Source of the DNA: a bacterium | GTDB lineage: Bacteria; Hydrogenedentota; Hydrogenedentia; Hydrogenedentiales; SLHB01 | DNA: 8,607 bases | Direction of reading: 5' to 3' | NCBI GenBank assembly: GCA_024231375.1 | Contig: JAAEQP010001832.1 | Span: 1-8,607, forward strand | Shown here: positions 1-6,508 of the stretch, in pieces | How the letters are laid out: every line of letters begins with the position of its first letter | How positions within the stretch are numbered: the first letter of the stretch is position 1 | Made by a program: the position numbers and the translations under genes | The notes under the pieces: model-generated | What the model was told of the DNA's origin: nothing | What the model saw: the letters and a program-made list of their open reading frames with translations, nothing else | The model's database searches: none

Positions 1-1080
1 GATGGCGTCGGTGACCTCGTTCGTGTTGCGGGTCTGCACGGCGCCGCCGTTGATGGTGAACTGGGAATCGCTGCCGGCCTCCTGGACGGCGGTCGAGAGA
101 TTCGTCATCTCCAGGAAGTTGCTGGTGCCGGGCGTGAATCCGATGGTGCGGCTACCGAGCGTTTCCGAGACCACACGGATGGTGTCGGTGGTCGTGTCAT
201 AACTCGCCGTTACGCCGGCATCGGAGCTGTTTATCTGCTCGAGGAGGTCCGCCAGACTGTCCTGACTGGAATCGACCGTAATGGTTACGCCGTTGAGACG
301 GAAGCTGCCCGAGAGCCCGCCCGGGATTCCGCTGTTCCGGAAGTTCACCGTGTCCAGCGCAGCGTTGGCGTCGATGGCGCCCAGGTTGCGTGTGCTCTGG
401 ACCTCGGTCTCTCCGGTCCCGTTCGTGAACTGAGTGGCCCCCGCTACGTTGATGCTCGACAGGAAGTTGCTGTCGTCATCGCCGCCGCCGAAGTTGATCA
501 CGCTGGTGTCGTCGTCGGTCTGATTCGTGAAGACCACGGTGTCCGACGCTGCGTCGTAGGTCGCATTCACCCCGGCGCTGCTGGCCGTAATCTGCGCCAG
601 GATGCCGTTCAACGTATCGGTGGCCGGATCCACCGAAAACGTGGTTCCATTGATCGTGAAATCGCCCGCCGTGATTTCGGTGCTGATGCCGCTGTTCTCA
701 AGGGTCGCGTTGGGATCGATGGCCCCGCCCAGCACGGCGCTGCTGCTCGCGACCGTCGCGCTCGCCATTTGAAGCACTTCTATGGCGTAGGAGCCGATGA
801 CCGGGTTCTCGCCCGATGTCTCGGCCGTCAGCACCTCAGCCTCGCTTGACGTGGTTTCGAACTGGTCAAACACTGTGCCGAACCGGAAGTTCTGTGCCTG
901 GTTGCGGAGAGTCTGCAATTGACTGCGCAGATCGCCCAGCGAGGTCTGCTGTGCCTCCAGCGTGCTGATCCGTTGCTGAAGCCGCACGATGGGCTGCCGC
1001 TCGATCTGCATCAACTGGTCGACAAGGCTGCCCCAGTCCAACCCGGACACGAGTCCGCTTACGCTAAAACCCCCGCTCAT
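1..1080 (-). CDS. fliD: Flagellar hook-associated protein 2 / filament cap FliD, N-terminal 360 residues (3' end beyond window)
   Basis: FliD forms the cap at the tip of the growing flagellar filament and helps exported flagellin fold into place. The frame is open from the ATG at 1080 to the left edge, so the C-terminus is missing. Residues 5-35 carry the typical FliD start (FSVSGLVSGLDWGSLVDQLM, then an IERQPI stretch), followed by a heptad-like, probably coiled-coil helix to about residue 65. Residues 121-235 and 237-333 look like two copies of one module, each with a hook-type flagellin IN motif (FTINGTTFSVD / FRLNGVTITVD, then a short helix and an AGV.A.YD..(S/T)DT strand). The visible end (INGGAVQTRNTNEVTDAI) matches the FliD segment leading into the C-terminal domain. 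The start is fixed by AGGAG at 1089-1093, 8 nt upstream, which overlaps the flaG stop. Preceding flaG and the likely sigma-28 promoter support a late flagellar operon. The family assignment is strong. Confidence 0.93.
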   Translation of the reverse strand, partial: MSGGFSVSGLVSGLDWGSLVDQLMQIERQPIVRLQQRISTLEAQQTSLGDLRSQLQTLRNQAQNFRFGTVFDQFETTSSEAEVLTAETSGENPVIGSYAIEVLQMASATVASSSAVLGGAIDPNATLENSGISTEITAGDFTINGTTFSVDPATDTLNGILAQITASSAGVNATYDAASDTVVFTNQTDDDTSVINFGGGDDDSNFLSSINVAGATQFTNGTGETEVQSTRNLGAIDANAALDTVNFRNSGIPGGLSGSFRLNGVTITVDSSQDSLADLLEQINSSDAGVTASYDTTTDTIRVVSETLGSRTIGFTPGTSNFLEMTNLSTAVQEAGSDSQFTINGGAVQTRNTNEVTDAI

Positions 1081-1091
1081 AGGCCCTTCTC

Positions 1092-1472
1092 CTAGACCTC
1101 TCGGTCAAACAACAGCCCAACGAATTCCGCCAGCCGGTGGGCCAGGTTCACGAATTCCTCGGGTGGAATCTGTCGAATGACCTCCTGGGTTTCTCGGTCT
1201 ATCACATGCACAATCACCGCGTTCGTCTCGTCGTCCACTTCGAACCGCAAGCCGCGGTTCAGAAGCCCTAGCGCGCCGCTGAACGCCTCGGCCGCCTCGT
1301 GGAGAGCCGTCTTGCTACTCTCCGCGCTGCTCGGCGTCTGCGCCTCTTTGTGGCGTAGCTCCATTGGGCTCAGGGACTTATCCGCGTCGTCCCTGCGAAC
1401 CGGATTCCTAACCGGCTCCGCCAAGCTCGTCTGAACGACAATACCTTCGGTCTCAATGCCCATGGTCGCCAT
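1092..1472 (-). CDS. flaG: FlaG family flagellar protein
   Basis: This 126-residue protein belongs to the FlaG family, small proteins encoded next to fliD that influence filament length in some bacteria; the molecular mechanism is not well defined. The first 55 or so residues are polar, low in predicted order and probably variable. The conserved part is residues 72-126: a strand pair (LRFEVDDETNAVIVHVID), then RETQEVIRQIPPEE, the family's hallmark, and a C-terminal helix ending in LLFDREV. Of two possible starts (ATG at 1472 and at 1463) the first is preferred because AGGAGG at 1481-1486 lies 8 nt upstream of it. The stop codon TAG at 1092-1094 overlaps the fliD Shine-Dalgarno sequence and the genes are 11 bp apart, so they are almost certainly co-transcribed and perhaps translationally coupled. 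There is no signal peptide or membrane segment. Length is usual for FlaG. Confidence 0.9.
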   Translation of the reverse strand: MATMGIETEGIVVQTSLAEPVRNPVRRDDADKSLSPMELRHKEAQTPSSAESSKTALHEAAEAFSGALGLLNRGLRFEVDDETNAVIVHVIDRETQEVIRQIPPEEFVNLAHRLAEFVGLLFDREV

Positions 1473-1537
1473 GATGAAGCCCTCCTGCGCCTAGCAGGAT
1501 CACGCCGCGCCTCTGCACACGCGCTGCATCATATCTA

Positions 1538-1565
1538 ATATCGGCGATACGGGGGGGGATCTTTA
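1538..1565 (-). promoter_or_regulatory. Sigma-28 (FliA)-like promoter for flaG-fliD with a C8 spacer tract
   Basis: Read on the minus strand, TAAAGATC (1565-1558) is followed by 12 nt and then GCCGATAT (1545-1538). The known FliA consensus is TAAAGTTT-N11-GCCGATAA, so 13 of 16 positions match and the spacer is one base longer than ideal. Transcription would start near 1531 and give a leader of about 60 nt before the flaG ATG. The position in front of a late flagellar operon agrees with sigma-28 control. Eight consecutive C residues (G8 on the plus strand, 1551-1558) run from the last base of the -35 element into the spacer. Neither transcription nor the presence of fliA in this genome can be seen here. 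Confidence 0.7.
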
Positions 1566-1636
1566 GTGAAAGCGAGCGATTTCGGGCTGAATTCGAGTAT
1601 TTCAGGAAATGAGGCAAGAAGTTCCCGGTTGATGCT

Positions 1637-1750
1637 TTACGCGCGCGCTACGAACATCCAGAATACGCAGAAGGAGTGGCCGTGGGATCCAGGCTGAGCG
1701 GTGGTGTCCGGCGCAGAATCGCCGGATGGATCCGCCGTAGACAATGCCAT
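1637..1750 (-). CDS. Possible 37-codon small ORF with a near-ideal ribosome-binding site
   Basis: On the minus strand AAAGGAGG (1763-1756) stands 5 nt before an ATG at 1750, and the frame runs 37 codons to a TAA at 1637-1639. A TATTAT hexamer at 1772-1767 just upstream could serve as a -10 box, but it is too close to leave a normal 5' leader before the Shine-Dalgarno sequence and no good -35 is visible. The predicted peptide begins MALSTADPSGDSAPDTTAQP, is polar and low in complexity, and ends in a hydrophobic stretch SFCVFWMFVARA. It matches no family I know. A longer overlapping frame (84 codons from 1856) has no Shine-Dalgarno sequence. The ribosome site is the only positive evidence; chance, a decayed gene remnant or a leader peptide remain possible. 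Confidence 0.22.
   Translation of the reverse strand: MALSTADPSGDSAPDTTAQPGSHGHSFCVFWMFVARA
1707..1726. repeat. Hairpin, 7-bp perfect stem with 6-nt loop
   Basis: TCCGGCG (1707-1713) and CGCCGGA (1720-1726) are perfect reverse complements around the loop CAGAAT. A GGATCC site flanks the dyad on each side (1685-1690 and 1728-1733). No T-run follows on either strand, so a canonical intrinsic terminator is unlikely. The dyad lies inside the doubtful minus-strand short ORF and upstream of the lipoprotein gene. It could be a protein-binding dyad, an RNA structure or chance. Confidence 0.4.
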
Positions 1751-1909
1751 CACAACCTCCTTTGCGATAATATGTTACGAAGATCCACCCCTGTCGGGGG
1801 CCCTGGCCCCAGTCGGGAAGTGTGACCAGTTGATCGGGATAGCCGTGCCACGCCATTCCGTGGTGGTGGGTGGGGCGTTTGTGCCGCAGCGATATGGGGG
1901 ACTCGGAAC

Positions 1910-4900
1910 ATGGTTCGATTCAGGCAGACGATCTTCGGCGGTCTTCTCGTAACTCTCTTCCTAACAGCATGTGCGCACGAGAGGGCTCAAGTTCCGGGTG
2001 ACAAGGCGGGCGGGTCACCGCGGGACTTGGCGGGCTGCGTGGTGGATACGGACGGCAATCCCGTTCGCGGAGCCGAGGTATGCCTCTACTACGCCCACGG
2101 ATCCGACGGTTTCCGCGACCGGGTCGCGGGGATGACCCGCAGCAAACGGGGCGGGCGGTTCGCTTTCAAGAGCGCGATCACGTGGGAACCTCTTCTCCCC
2201 CAGCGCAACCGGCATGCCGACCCGCCGCAGTACAGCATCGTCGCCTGGCATTCCGATCGTGGTCTCGGGTTTGCGGGTGTCCGCGAGGGAGGCAACTTGG
2301 ACGATGTACGGATCGTCCTGCACGATACGCGGCGCCACACCGTCCGAGTGAAGGACCTGAACGGCGACCCCGTCGAGGGGGCCACCGTCTGGCTCAGTAG
2401 TGCGGCCCAACCGGAAGCGGTCCGAGACGGGCTACCTCCTGAATCGCGGCATTTCTACGTGCATGAACCGCTTGGCTTCTGCTCGGGAACGACCGACGCC
2501 AGGGGTAGGATCCGGTTCATGGCTGCGGACCGATCAGCGTTCCGCGTCGCCAAGGATGGTTTTGTCGCCCGGTACAAGAGCCCTGGCGACTATGTGCTCC
2601 ACCCGGCCGCTCGTGTCACCGGGACCGTTTCGTACGCGGATGGATCCCCCGCGGCGGGGACCGTGGTCTGGTACGAATACATGGCCGAGAGCACGTCGCT
2701 TGAGGTGGCCGCCGTCACCGACGAGGCCGGGCGCTACGCATTGAGGGCCGTGGCGGGCGCGGGCTACTTCACCGAGGGGGATCAGGAGAAGGACGACGGC
2801 GTTGGGTGGCTGCGGGTCGAGGATCCCCGCCCGAATTCACCGTATGTGGCCCCGTACGCGACCTTCCCGATCCGGTCGGGCGATCACGTCGAGCGCGACA
2901 TCGTTCTCACGGAGGGGTTGATCCTCTCGGGTAGTGTGACCGATCTCGCCGCCGACGGACCCGCCGCGAACGTTGAGTTGGAGTGCCTTCACTCGATCCC
3001 CAGATCGCGTTTCCTGCACTCGTACCTGCTCCGGGCCGACGATCAAGGGCGATTCGAGACGCGGGTAGCCGCGGGCACTCACTTTTGGGTGGACTGGGAG
3101 CAGCCGCGTGGTGGAGGCTACCGCGTTGACCCGCAGTGGCTCGAACACAACGAACGCGTGTTCCGGGGCGTGATCGAACAGGACATGACGGGCCTTGCCT
3201 TCTACGTCAAGCTCTGCCCGATAAGGCCATTCGCCGGACGCGTGGCTTACCCGGATGGACGGCCCGCCGAGGGGGTACGGGTCTTCGTCGATTCCGACAT
3301 ACCGGACGTGAGGACGGACGCTTCGGGCGCCTTCGCCTTCGACCAAGCGCCGAGCGAGTTCAACGTGTTCGCCCTGACAGAGGACCAGACCCTCATGGCC
3401 TCGTGTTCGATACCTCTGGACACGAACGACAAAGAGCTGGTGCTGGAAGAGGCCCGCGACTACGAAGGCCAAGTTGCCACGACCAACGGCGTGCCTGCGG
3501 GCGATTTGACCTTCAACCTGTATCCGGCAGCCCCGACCAGTAGGGTCCGGAGAAGCGTCACCACCCGGGAAGACGGCAGCTTCACGGCCGAGGGTCTTTG
3601 CCCCAGGCTGAAGTACACAGCACGGTGGTCGTCGGACCAGGACAAGAACCGCGACTACGGGGGCGGCGAGACCCGCATCGACCTGACCTCGCTGAAGCCA
3701 GACGAGACGATTCGATTCTCGGTGAAATCGCACCTCAACGCCTTGATGGGAAAGGTGCTGGACCAGGAGGGCAACCCCATCGCGGGCGCGGGCTTCCGGG
3801 TCGTGTCGGATGCATCCATGCGTCGTACGGATCGGGACCGGCCCATCCGTAGCGGCGAGGATGGGGGATTCGAGATTCCGCTGCTCGCGCCCGGCGAGGT
3901 GGTGATCCGCATCTCGGCCGAGGGCTTCAAGACCCGGTGCGTCACGGCCGACAGCAACGACATCGAATTCGAAACCGTGCTGCGTCCTGCTTCACGTCGG
4001 ACTCAGTTGACCGTCGCCATCGTGGATGACGACGGGAACGCCGTCGAGGGGGCGCCTGTGGTCTTGAGACTGCCCCCCGAGGCGCACAAGGAATCGTCAC
4101 GCGAGACCTACACGGATCGTACAGGCGTTTCGGGACGATGTCGGTTCGCGTTCGACGTGGGCGATGGGCAAGAGGACGCCATCGGCCTGCTGGGATGTGA
4201 TATGGACGGCTACACCGTGGCCTATCGCGGCATCCGGCTCTGCGAGGACGGCGACTTTGTCTTCACCATCACAAAATCCTGCTCGCACTATGCGGGGCAG
4301 ATCCTCGATGCGCGGGGCCGGCCGATCCAAGACGCCGTCGTACGGGTGGACACCCTGGCTCAGCAGAACGCCAGTCGATCGCTCATGGCAGAGTTTGACG
4401 ATGATCTGGCCTACACGTTCACAACCGACGCCGACGGCCGCTTCGAGCTGACCCGGTTCAGCGACCGGGACATCATCGTTGCCGCCGCGACCGCCGATGG
4501 CTACGCCTCAGAGACGGTCTACTGGAATCCCCAGAACCTCTCGCTCACGGACCACAAAGTCATCTCGCTGATGCCCGCCGGCGCGCTACGAGGCTGCGTG
4601 ACCTTGAAGTCGACAGGCGAGCCCCTTCCAGACGTCCAGATGCAGATCATCGGACCCGGCCGAAGCGAGCAGGAGATCGCCTCGCAGCCGGACGGGACGT
4701 TCTCGGTGGAGGGCGTTCGGCCGGGCCACCACACGTTCTACTTCACTGACCCCTCGGGAGCGGCCTTGCGCTATGTTTGCGCCGATCATATCCAATGCAG
4801 AGTGAGCGCGGGGCGTGCCGCCGAGATCGTCATCGAGATGGAGGAAGGTATTCCGATTCGCGGACGATTCGTGCTTCGGGGCACCGGCGAGGCGCCAGGG

Positions 4901-5113
4901 ACGTCGCCCTGGCTCAGCGCGAGGGACGACAGGTACCGGCGCTATGGCGCGGATCCCAAGGACGACGGATCCTGGTGCCTCTATCTTCCGCCAGGCCGCT
5001 TCCATCTCAGCTACTACTACGGTGGCGCGGAACGCACACACAACACCGCGCCACTCGCCGTGGAGCGGGGCAAGACGTACGACGAGGTCGTGATCGAACT
5101 GGACGACGAGTGA
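1910..5113 (+). CDS. Large lipoprotein with about eleven carboxypeptidase-regulatory-like (beta-sandwich) repeats
   Basis: The 1067-residue product starts with a lipoprotein signal peptide: Arg at positions 3 and 5, a hydrophobic core at 8-18, and the lipobox LTAC with the lipidated Cys at 21. Residue +2 is Ala, not Asp, which in enterobacterial sorting rules favours the outer membrane. The rest is a chain of repeats that each open with a strand of the form (x)GxVxDxxGxPVxGAxV and often close with D.(S/A)G.(F/Y).(L/V). Repeats begin near residues 40, 143, 235, 337, 440, 518, 611, 699, 794, 892 and 983, spaced 78-103 residues. This is the pattern of the carboxypeptidase regulatory-like / transthyretin-like fold, which supports binding or scaffolding, not catalysis. 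No peptidase, TonB-receptor or other enzyme domain is visible, so no substrate can be named. The mature protein has many cysteines, unusual for an exported repeat protein. GGGGGA at 1896-1901, 8 nt before the ATG, supports the start. The gene stands alone. Confidence 0.88.
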   Translation: MVRFRQTIFGGLLVTLFLTACAHERAQVPGDKAGGSPRDLAGCVVDTDGNPVRGAEVCLYYAHGSDGFRDRVAGMTRSKRGGRFAFKSAITWEPLLPQRNRHADPPQYSIVAWHSDRGLGFAGVREGGNLDDVRIVLHDTRRHTVRVKDLNGDPVEGATVWLSSAAQPEAVRDGLPPESRHFYVHEPLGFCSGTTDARGRIRFMAADRSAFRVAKDGFVARYKSPGDYVLHPAARVTGTVSYADGSPAAGTVVWYEYMAESTSLEVAAVTDEAGRYALRAVAGAGYFTEGDQEKDDGVGWLRVEDPRPNSPYVAPYATFPIRSGDHVERDIVLTEGLILSGSVTDLAADGPAANVELECLHSIPRSRFLHSYLLRADDQGRFETRVAAGTHFWVDWEQPRGGGYRVDPQWLEHNERVFRGVIEQDMTGLAFYVKLCPIRPFAGRVAYPDGRPAEGVRVFVDSDIPDVRTDASGAFAFDQAPSEFNVFALTEDQTLMASCSIPLDTNDKELVLEEARDYEGQVATTNGVPAGDLTFNLYPAAPTSRVRRSVTTREDGSFTAEGLCPRLKYTARWSSDQDKNRDYGGGETRIDLTSLKPDETIRFSVKSHLNALMGKVLDQEGNPIAGAGFRVVSDASMRRTDRDRPIRSGEDGGFEIPLLAPGEVVIRISAEGFKTRCVTADSNDIEFETVLRPASRRTQLTVAIVDDDGNAVEGAPVVLRLPPEAHKESSRETYTDRTGVSGRCRFAFDVGDGQEDAIGLLGCDMDGYTVAYRGIRLCEDGDFVFTITKSCSHYAGQILDARGRPIQDAVVRVDTLAQQNASRSLMAEFDDDLAYTFTTDADGRFELTRFSDRDIIVAAATADGYASETVYWNPQNLSLTDHKVISLMPAGALRGCVTLKSTGEPLPDVQMQIIGPGRSEQEIASQPDGTFSVEGVRPGHHTFYFTDPSGAALRYVCADHIQCRVSAGRAAEIVIEMEEGIPIRGRFVLRGTGEAPGTSPWLSARDDRYRRYGADPKDDGSWCLYLPPGRFHLSYYYGGAERTHNTAPLAVERGKTYDEVVIELDDE

Positions 5114-5149
5114 CACCGCACTACGGCGGCGAAGCGGCCTGATGGATGA

Positions 5150-5181
5150 ATCCCCTGCCCGGCCGGGGCCGGACAGGGGAT
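5150..5181. terminator. Strong GC hairpin between convergent genes, likely shared terminator
   Basis: ATCCCCTG (5150-5157) pairs with CAGGGGAT (5174-5181); inside, after a C/A mismatch, CCGGC (5159-5163) pairs with GCCGG (5168-5172) around a CGGG loop. The total of 13 pairs is very stable. It lies 36 bp after the lipoprotein stop codon and 26 bp beyond the gspF stop on the opposite strand. Neither side has a clear T-run, so it would be a U-poor or bidirectional terminator, or a barrier or 3'-end protection hairpin. Confidence 0.62.
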
Positions 5182-5207
5182 GGATAGGTTGTACTGTCTG
5201 CCGTTCC

Positions 5208-6407
5208 TCAGGAATTGACGAGAGACGAGAGCTGCAGGATGGGCATGAACAGCGCCACGACGATGCTGCCTACCACGATACCCATCATCAGGATAAGCAC
5301 GGGCTCGATGAGACTCGTCAGCGAATCGATGGTGGCCTTCACCTCGGAGTCGTAGAAGTCGGAGATCTTCGACAGCATCTGCTCCAGGGCACCCGTCTTC
5401 TCACCGACACCGATCATGCGGGTCACCATGGCCGGAAACTCGTTGCTTCGGGCCAGCGGGTCCGCCAAGGTCTCACCGTTGCGGACACTGTCGCCCGCAT
5501 GGCTAATCACTCGCGCAAACACCTCGTTGCCCGCGGTGCGCTCAACGATCTCAAGTGCGGCAAGGATGGCCACACCGCTGCGGGTCAGGGTGCTCAACGT
5601 CCGGGCGAACCGGCTGATAGCCACCTTGCGGAGAGTCTTGCCGAAGATGGGCATACGTAGTTTGAGCCGGTCCATGTTGAGGCGGCCGTTATCCGTCTGG
5701 TTGTACAGGCGGACAGCGATGACCGCGGCGATGATGACGGCGACCACGATGCCGGCGCGCCAGCTCCACAGTATTTCGCTTATCATGATAAGGATCATGG
5801 TCGGCGCGGGAAGCTGGGCCTCGAAGCTCGCGAAAATCTCGGCAAACTGGGGCACGACGAACATGATCAGGCCGATGGCGATCAAGAGGATCATCGAGAA
5901 GGCCACGACCGGGTAGGTCATGGCGGCCCGAATCCGGCGCCGCAATTCCGCCATGGACTCCATGTAGTCGGCCAACTGCATCAGCACACCGTCGAGGTTA
6001 CCGCTGGCCTCGCCCGCGCGCACCATGCTCACAAACAGATCGCTGAAGGCGCGAGGATGTTTGCGCAAGGCGTCGGAGAACGACTCGCCGCCTTCCACAT
6101 CGGAGCTGATATCGTCGAGCACTCCGGCAAACCGAGGATCCTCGGTTTGTTCAGCCAGAATGTCTAGCCCCGTCAGCAGCGGAAGACCGGCGTTGACGAT
6201 GGTGGAAAGCTGCCGGGTGAATACCATCACCTCGGCGGCTCTGACCCGCGCCCCGCCTTTCTTCTTGGCCGATGTTTCCTTGATCGTGTCGGGCCGCAAC
6301 CCACGACTCTGAAGGTTTCGCACAAGCGCTTGGCGGTTTTCGGCGTTCGTCTTGCCGCGCTCTGTGCGACCGTCACGCGTACGTGCCACGTAGCTGAAAG
6401 TTGGCAT
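5208..6407 (-). CDS. gspF: Type II secretion / type IV pilus inner-membrane platform protein, GspF/PilC family
   Basis: GspF/PilC proteins form the inner-membrane platform on which an assembly ATPase drives pilin or pseudopilin polymerisation. The 399-residue length is typical. Residues 1-45 form the usual N-terminal segment (FSYVARTRDGRTERGKTNAE, then LQSRGLRP). Two GspF domains follow: about 60-185 (FTRQLSTIVNAGLPLLTGL ... GEASGNLDGVLMQLADYME) and about 263-390 (ISRFARTLSTLTRSGVAIL ... GEKTGALEQMLSKISDFYD). Hydrophobic membrane segments lie near 165-190, 204-234 and 366-390. The start is supported by AGGAGG at 6417-6422, 9 nt upstream. No assembly ATPase, pseudopilin or secretin gene is in the window, so T2SS cannot be told from a type IV pilus or a lone pseudopilus system; the symbol denotes the family. 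Codons 87-94 carry a perfect 22-bp palindrome. The gene faces the lipoprotein gene tail to tail. Confidence 0.93.
   Translation of the reverse strand: MPTFSYVARTRDGRTERGKTNAENRQALVRNLQSRGLRPDTIKETSAKKKGGARVRAAEVMVFTRQLSTIVNAGLPLLTGLDILAEQTEDPRFAGVLDDISSDVEGGESFSDALRKHPRAFSDLFVSMVRAGEASGNLDGVLMQLADYMESMAELRRRIRAAMTYPVVAFSMILLIAIGLIMFVVPQFAEIFASFEAQLPAPTMILIMISEILWSWRAGIVVAVIIAAVIAVRLYNQTDNGRLNMDRLKLRMPIFGKTLRKVAISRFARTLSTLTRSGVAILAALEIVERTAGNEVFARVISHAGDSVRNGETLADPLARSNEFPAMVTRMIGVGEKTGALEQMLSKISDFYDSEVKATIDSLTSLIEPVLILMMGIVVGSIVVALFMPILQLSSLVNS
6128..6149. repeat. Perfect 22-bp palindrome inside gspF
   Basis: The half-site CAAACCGAGGA (6128-6138) is followed directly by its exact reverse complement TCCTCGGTTTG (6139-6149), centred on GGATCC. 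It spans gspF codons for Gln87-Thr-Glu-Asp-Pro-Arg-Phe93 and the first base of codon 94. As RNA it could fold into a 9-bp stem with a GATC loop. Its function is unknown; a protein-binding dyad, a pause hairpin in the mRNA or chance are all possible. Confidence 0.85.
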
Positions 6408-6441
6408 AGTCGGCGACCTCCTGTATCCAGAACCCCGTACA

Positions 6442-6450
6442 AGTATACCA
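6442..6450 (-). promoter_or_regulatory. Candidate extended -10 promoter for gspF
   Basis: On the minus strand TGGTATACT (6450-6442) fits the extended -10 pattern TGnTATAAT with one mismatch. The hexamer 17 bp upstream (TGGGCC) is not a good -35, which extended -10 promoters can tolerate. Transcription would begin near 6435, leaving about 27 nt before the ATG and including the AGGAGG ribosome site. It lies in the 101-bp gap behind the GH2 gene, so gspF could be expressed independently of it. Confidence 0.4.
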
Positions 6451-6478
6451 GAAGGGTCCGGTTCGGCCCATGTTTAGT

Positions 6479-6495
6479 ATCGGACCCCGTCCGAT
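6479..6495 (-). terminator. Small hairpin after the GH2 gene, possible weak terminator
   Basis: ATCGGAC (6479-6485) and GTCCGAT (6489-6495) are perfect 7-bp inverted repeats around a 3-nt loop, 13 bp past the GH2 stop codon. No T-run follows on the minus strand (ACTAAACATG instead), so termination would be weak or factor-assisted. Its position before the candidate gspF promoter fits a boundary between transcription units. Confidence 0.33.
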
Positions 6496-6508
6496 TCAGG
6501 CGGGACCG

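Larger units (their letters stand above)
1473..1909. other. Divergent intergenic region between flaG and the lipoprotein gene
   Basis: This 437-bp region separates two divergent genes. Its left part carries the sigma-28-like promoter of flaG. The middle holds a 7-bp hairpin (1707-1726) and a doubtful short ORF on the minus strand. For the lipoprotein gene, the best plus-strand promoter candidate is an extended -10, TGCGATAAT at 1763-1771, about 140 nt before its ATG; TAGACA at 1738-1743 resembles a -35 box but lies 22 nt away, which is too far. A small GC hairpin GGGGC-CCTG-GCCCC lies near 1796-1810 and another, CCACG/CGTGG, at 1848-1863. I see no RNA gene, riboswitch or convincing full-length coding sequence. 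Confidence 0.6.

Noticed and set aside
1602..1856. 84-codon minus-strand frame in the intergenic region
   Set aside because: No Shine-Dalgarno sequence precedes its start and the product looks like random translation; the strong ribosome site inside it serves another frame.
1701..1952. 83-codon plus-strand frame before the lipoprotein gene
   Set aside because: It overlaps the lipoprotein start in another frame, lacks a clear ribosome site and matches nothing known.
2837..3733. 298-codon minus-strand frame opposite the lipoprotein gene
   Set aside because: It lies wholly antisense to the repeat protein, whose frame has a signal peptide and repeats; its own translation shows no family features.
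5779..5792. 14-bp palindrome CTTATCATGATAAG inside gspF
   Set aside because: A dyad of this length is expected about once in two windows of this size by chance, and it lies in codons for a membrane segment.
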